A DNA stretch of 64,000 bases, from NCBI GenBank assembly GCA_002104905.1, contig MCFE01000076.1, positions 118,643-182,642 on the forward strand, given 5' to 3'. A program made the position numbers and the translations under genes. Source of the stretch: Basidiobolus meristosporus CBS 931.73 (Eukaryota > Basidiobolomycota > Basidiobolomycetes > Basidiobolales > Basidiobolaceae). Under the pieces are notes generated by a model. It searched no databases, was not told the DNA's origin, and worked only from the letters and a program-made list of their open reading frames with translations. This document shows, one piece after another, positions 62,617 through 64,000 of this stretch (position 1 is its first letter; every line of letters starts with the position of its first letter).

Positions 62617-62685
62617 ATCCAGAGTTTCAGCTTCAAATTTCAATTTTTGAGATTTTTGGGTGATTTTTGATGGGCGGGATCAAAA

Positions 62686-62697
62686 TTAGGGTTAGGG
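62686..62697 (+). repeat. Two interstitial telomere repeats between unit B and the next fragment
   Basis: TTAGGGTTAGGG directly joined to the 5' end of unit B, in the same orientation as the terminal telomere. It marks an old chromosome end on which later sequence was added. Confidence 0.85.
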
Positions 62698-62846
62698 TTG
62701 CGCGCTGTGACTGCTTTTTACGATCGCAAGGTCAGAACCTAGGAAAAAATAAAAATAGTTAGTAAAGGTGATTTAATGGATGGATGGATGGATTCGGAGT
62801 CAGATTCAATCAAAAAATCAAATCGTTGACTAATTTAAAGAGGGTT
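62698..62846. other. Unassigned fragment with an ATGG microsatellite
   Basis: About 150 bp between interstitial telomere repeats and unit C. It contains four ATGG units (about 62776-62792) and no gene. It lacks the G-rich tail that begins the other units, so it may be an unrelated subtelomeric piece or the 5' remainder of another element. Confidence 0.5.
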
Positions 62847-62931
62847 AGGGGGGGAGGAAAGTCACCAAGTGGTGAAATCTTTATTTACTTATGACAAGTA
62901 TCTAAAGAAGCCAAGCTAATCTGATGTTATT

Positions 62932-63050
62932 CCTAGAAAGCTAGGTCTGAGAGATATATTCCTGGTAAGCCAGGTCTGAGAGTTGAGAAGCTGAGTGGTA
63001 CTATATTTCCTAGTTAGCTAGGTCTGAGAGTGGTTTCCTGGAAAGCCAGG
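62932..63050. repeat. Row of four 14-nt hairpins in unit C
   Basis: Four palindromes with 5-bp stems and 4-nt loops: CCTAGAAAGCTAGG (62932-62945), CCTGGTAAGCCAGG (62961-62974), CCTAGTTAGCTAGG (63009-63022) and CCTGGAAAGCCAGG (63037-63050). Each is followed by YCTGAGAR. Stem position 4 alternates between A-T and G-C with the partner changing to match. The same four occur in unit D at 63459, 63488, 63536 and 63564. Confidence 0.9.
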
Positions 63051-63304
63051 CCTGAGAAGTGAGAATCTGAATATATCTGAGCTAAGTTATACTGGTTTGC
63101 GGTAGCTGAATTGTGGCCGGAATGGCCAGTAGACTGGGGGAGCTGAGATGTATTTCTGGGCAATCACTGGCCAAATTTACTAGGCAAATCTGGCCAAGTA
63201 GCATTTCAAGGATTTCAGCCAATCAGAGCCTTTACTTTGCCCGATGGTTGATCAAGCCATCTCCCAATGAGCACACATCAATTTATTGATCAAATTTTGT
63301 TGGA

Positions 63305-63372
63305 TCCAGGATTTGAACCCACAACCATGGGTATGGAAGGGTTAGGGATAACCACAAGGCTAAGTGTTCTTG
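63305..63372 (-). promoter_or_regulatory. tRNA-like head with RNA polymerase III A and B boxes
   Basis: On the minus strand, TAGCCTTGTGG (63362-63352) fits the A box with one mismatch, and GGTTCAAATCC (63319-63309) is a perfect B box, 32 nt apart. The acceptor stem is not formed and the T stem is imperfect, so this is a tRNA-derived promoter, not a working tRNA gene. Confidence 0.65.
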
Positions 63373-63737
63373 GTTAGGGGGAGGAAAGTCACCAAGTGGT
63401 GAAATCTTTATTTACTTATGACAAGTATCTAAAGAAGCCAAGTTAATCCGAAGTTATTCCTAGAAAGCTAGGTCTGAGAGATATCTTCCTGGTAAGCCAG
63501 GTCTGAGAGTTGAGAGGCTGAGTGGTACTATATTTCCTAGTTAGCTAGGTCTGAGAGAGGTTTCCTGGAAAGCCAGGCCTGAGAAGTAAGAATCTGAATA
63601 TATCTGAGCTAAGTTATACTGGTTTGCGGTAGCTGAATTATGGCCGGAATGGCCAGTAGACTGGGGGAACTGAGAGGAATTTCTGGGCGATCACTGGCCA
63701 AATTTACTAGGCAAATCTGGCCAATTAGCATTTCAAG
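63373..63737 (-). mobile_element. Unit D: 5'-truncated copy of the SINE-like element
   Basis: About 360 bp, the proximal two thirds of unit C with scattered point differences, mostly transitions. It begins TTAGGGGGAGGAAAGTCACC next to the 5' end of unit C with only one telomere unit between, and stops at TTTCAAG (63737), where unit C continues into the tRNA-like head. Loss of the 5' part on the distal side fits incomplete reverse transcription. All four hairpins are retained. Confidence 0.85.
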
Positions 63738-63829
63738 GGTTAGGGGGGGAGACAGTCACCAACAGGTGAAATCTTTATTTCAGTTGAAACAAAGAAGCCA
63801 GCGCTACTGTTGTAGCTTTGATACAAGAG
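63738..63829 (-). mobile_element. Unit E: about 90-bp, 5'-truncated LINE 3' end next to the telomere
   Basis: Nearly identical to 58272-58362 of unit B, with three differences, all transitions. It begins GGGTTAGGGGGGGAGACAG and ends at ATACAAGAG, where the terminal TTAGGG tract starts without any spacer. The truncation leaves only the 3' UTR and the last few codons of ORF2. Confidence 0.9.
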
Positions 63830-64000
63830 TTAGGGTTAGGGTTAGGGTAGGGTTAGGGTTAGGGTTAGGGTTAGGGTTAGGGTTAGGGTTAGGGTTAGGG
63901 TTAGGGTTAGGGTTAGGGTTAGGGTTAGGGTTAGGGTTAGGGTTAGGGTTAGGGTTAGGGTTAGGGTTAGGGTTAGGGTTAGGTTAGGGTTAGGGTTAGG
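63829..64000 (+). repeat. Telomere, (TTAGGG)n at the chromosome end
   Basis: About 28 head-to-tail TTAGGG units to the window's last base, G-rich strand 5'-3' toward the right. Two imperfect units are seen: a TAGGG near 63847 and a TTAGG near 63979. Length and orientation mark a true right-hand chromosome end. Confidence 0.98.

Larger units (their letters stand above)
58272..62685 (-). mobile_element. Unit B: non-LTR (LINE) retrotransposon in telomeric repeats
   Basis: About 4.4 kb, sense on the minus strand. The 3' end (left) is joined to TAGGGTTAGGGGGGG at 58270-58285; the 5' end (right) abuts two TTAGGG units at 62686-62697. It encodes ORF1 (zinc ribbon, coiled coil, RNA-binding-like domain) and ORF2 (APE-type endonuclease, reverse transcriptase). 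No LTRs, no poly(A) tail; the 3' terminus reads TCTCCCCCCCTAACCC on the sense strand, and so is itself telomere-like. Nearly full length with only one premature stop, so recent. Known telomere-associated non-LTR elements (SART/TRAS of moths, MoTeR of Pyricularia, Zepp of Chlorella) give precedents; I cannot place this one in a clade. Confidence 0.85.
62847..63372 (-). mobile_element. Unit C: SINE-like element with tRNA-like head, hairpin row and LINE-like 3' tail
   Basis: About 525 bp, no ORF, sense on the minus strand. The 5' end (right, 63305-63372) is tRNA-like with A- and B-box promoters. The body has four short hairpins with the shared follower TCTGAGAG (on + strand) and a GGCC..GGCC hairpin (63115-63127). 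The 3' tail (left) is TTAGGGGGGGAGGAAAGTCACCAAGTGGTGAAATCTTTATTT, very like the tail of the LINE units (GGTGAAATCTTTATTT shared exactly). This is the layout of a SINE using a partner LINE's 3' end. Unit D is a second, diverged copy, so the family moves. Confidence 0.75.

Noticed and set aside
63640-63987. Open frame running through unit E and the telomere on the + strand
   Set aside because: TTAGGG repeats are open in several frames by composition (Leu-Gly repeats); not a gene.

Overview
This is the right-hand end of a eukaryotic chromosome, almost certainly fungal. The + strand finishes in about 170 bp of TTAGGG repeats (63829-64000) running to the last base, so the chromosome end is at the right edge. 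Genes carry one to eleven short spliceosomal introns, mostly 45-70 nt, with GTAAGT-like donors. The gene set is fungal: alpha-arrestin with PPxY motifs, PHO80-type cyclin, Afi1/Anr2 DENN protein, AA11-like LPMO, YIL108W-type jacalin metallopeptidase, fungal Mg-chelatase-like protein. A DMPK/Citron-type AGC kinase, a GT13 N-acetylglucosaminyltransferase, METTL16, NPEPL1-type aminopeptidase and prenylcysteine oxidase together suggest an early-diverging (non-Dikarya) fungus. That placement is inference. TGA is an ordinary stop here, since eIF4A3 and the GNAT gene end on it.

From 1 to about 57 kb the window is ordinary chromosome with 24 reconstructed genes. In order: an unrecognised protein (27-1458), Mg-chelatase-like protein, HPP membrane protein, CDF zinc transporter, jacalin metallopeptidase (-), DMPK-type kinase, METTL16, RPL12, EAF6, eIF4A3, GT13 transferase, secreted PLC-like phosphodiesterase (-), Hsp20 (-), PHO80-like cyclin (-), prenylcysteine oxidase (-), sugar transporter (-), GNAT acetyltransferase, Afi1-like DENN protein, CsbD-repeat protein, M17 aminopeptidase, glycogen branching enzyme (-), alpha-arrestin, VPS4 and a chitin-targeted LPMO. 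Exon junctions were chosen by splice sites, codon phase and family conservation. Intergenic spaces are usually 0.3-1.7 kb; the longest is about 3.8 kb (46807-50591).

The last 6.7 kb (57281-64000) is a nested array of telomere-associated retroelements, all with the sense strand on the minus strand. Five units lie head to tail: (A) a 1 kb element with one ORF1-like gene; (B) a 4.4 kb non-LTR retrotransposon with ORF1 and an endonuclease/reverse-transcriptase ORF2; (C) a 0.5 kb SINE-like element with a tRNA-like head and a row of four covarying hairpins; (D) a 5'-truncated copy of C; (E) a 90 bp 5'-truncated copy of B that runs straight into the telomere. Each begins on the left with a telomere-like TTAGGGGGGG joined to a related 3' tail. 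The geometry fits reverse transcription primed by the chromosome's own 3' G-strand: RNA 3' end proximal, truncations distal.

In unit B, ORF1 and ORF2 are in one frame, separated by a single UGA followed by CUA, the known high-readthrough context. A shared tail on LINE, SINE and ORF1-only element suggests one enzyme mobilises all three. This LINE/SINE/telomere system is the most likely undescribed biology here.
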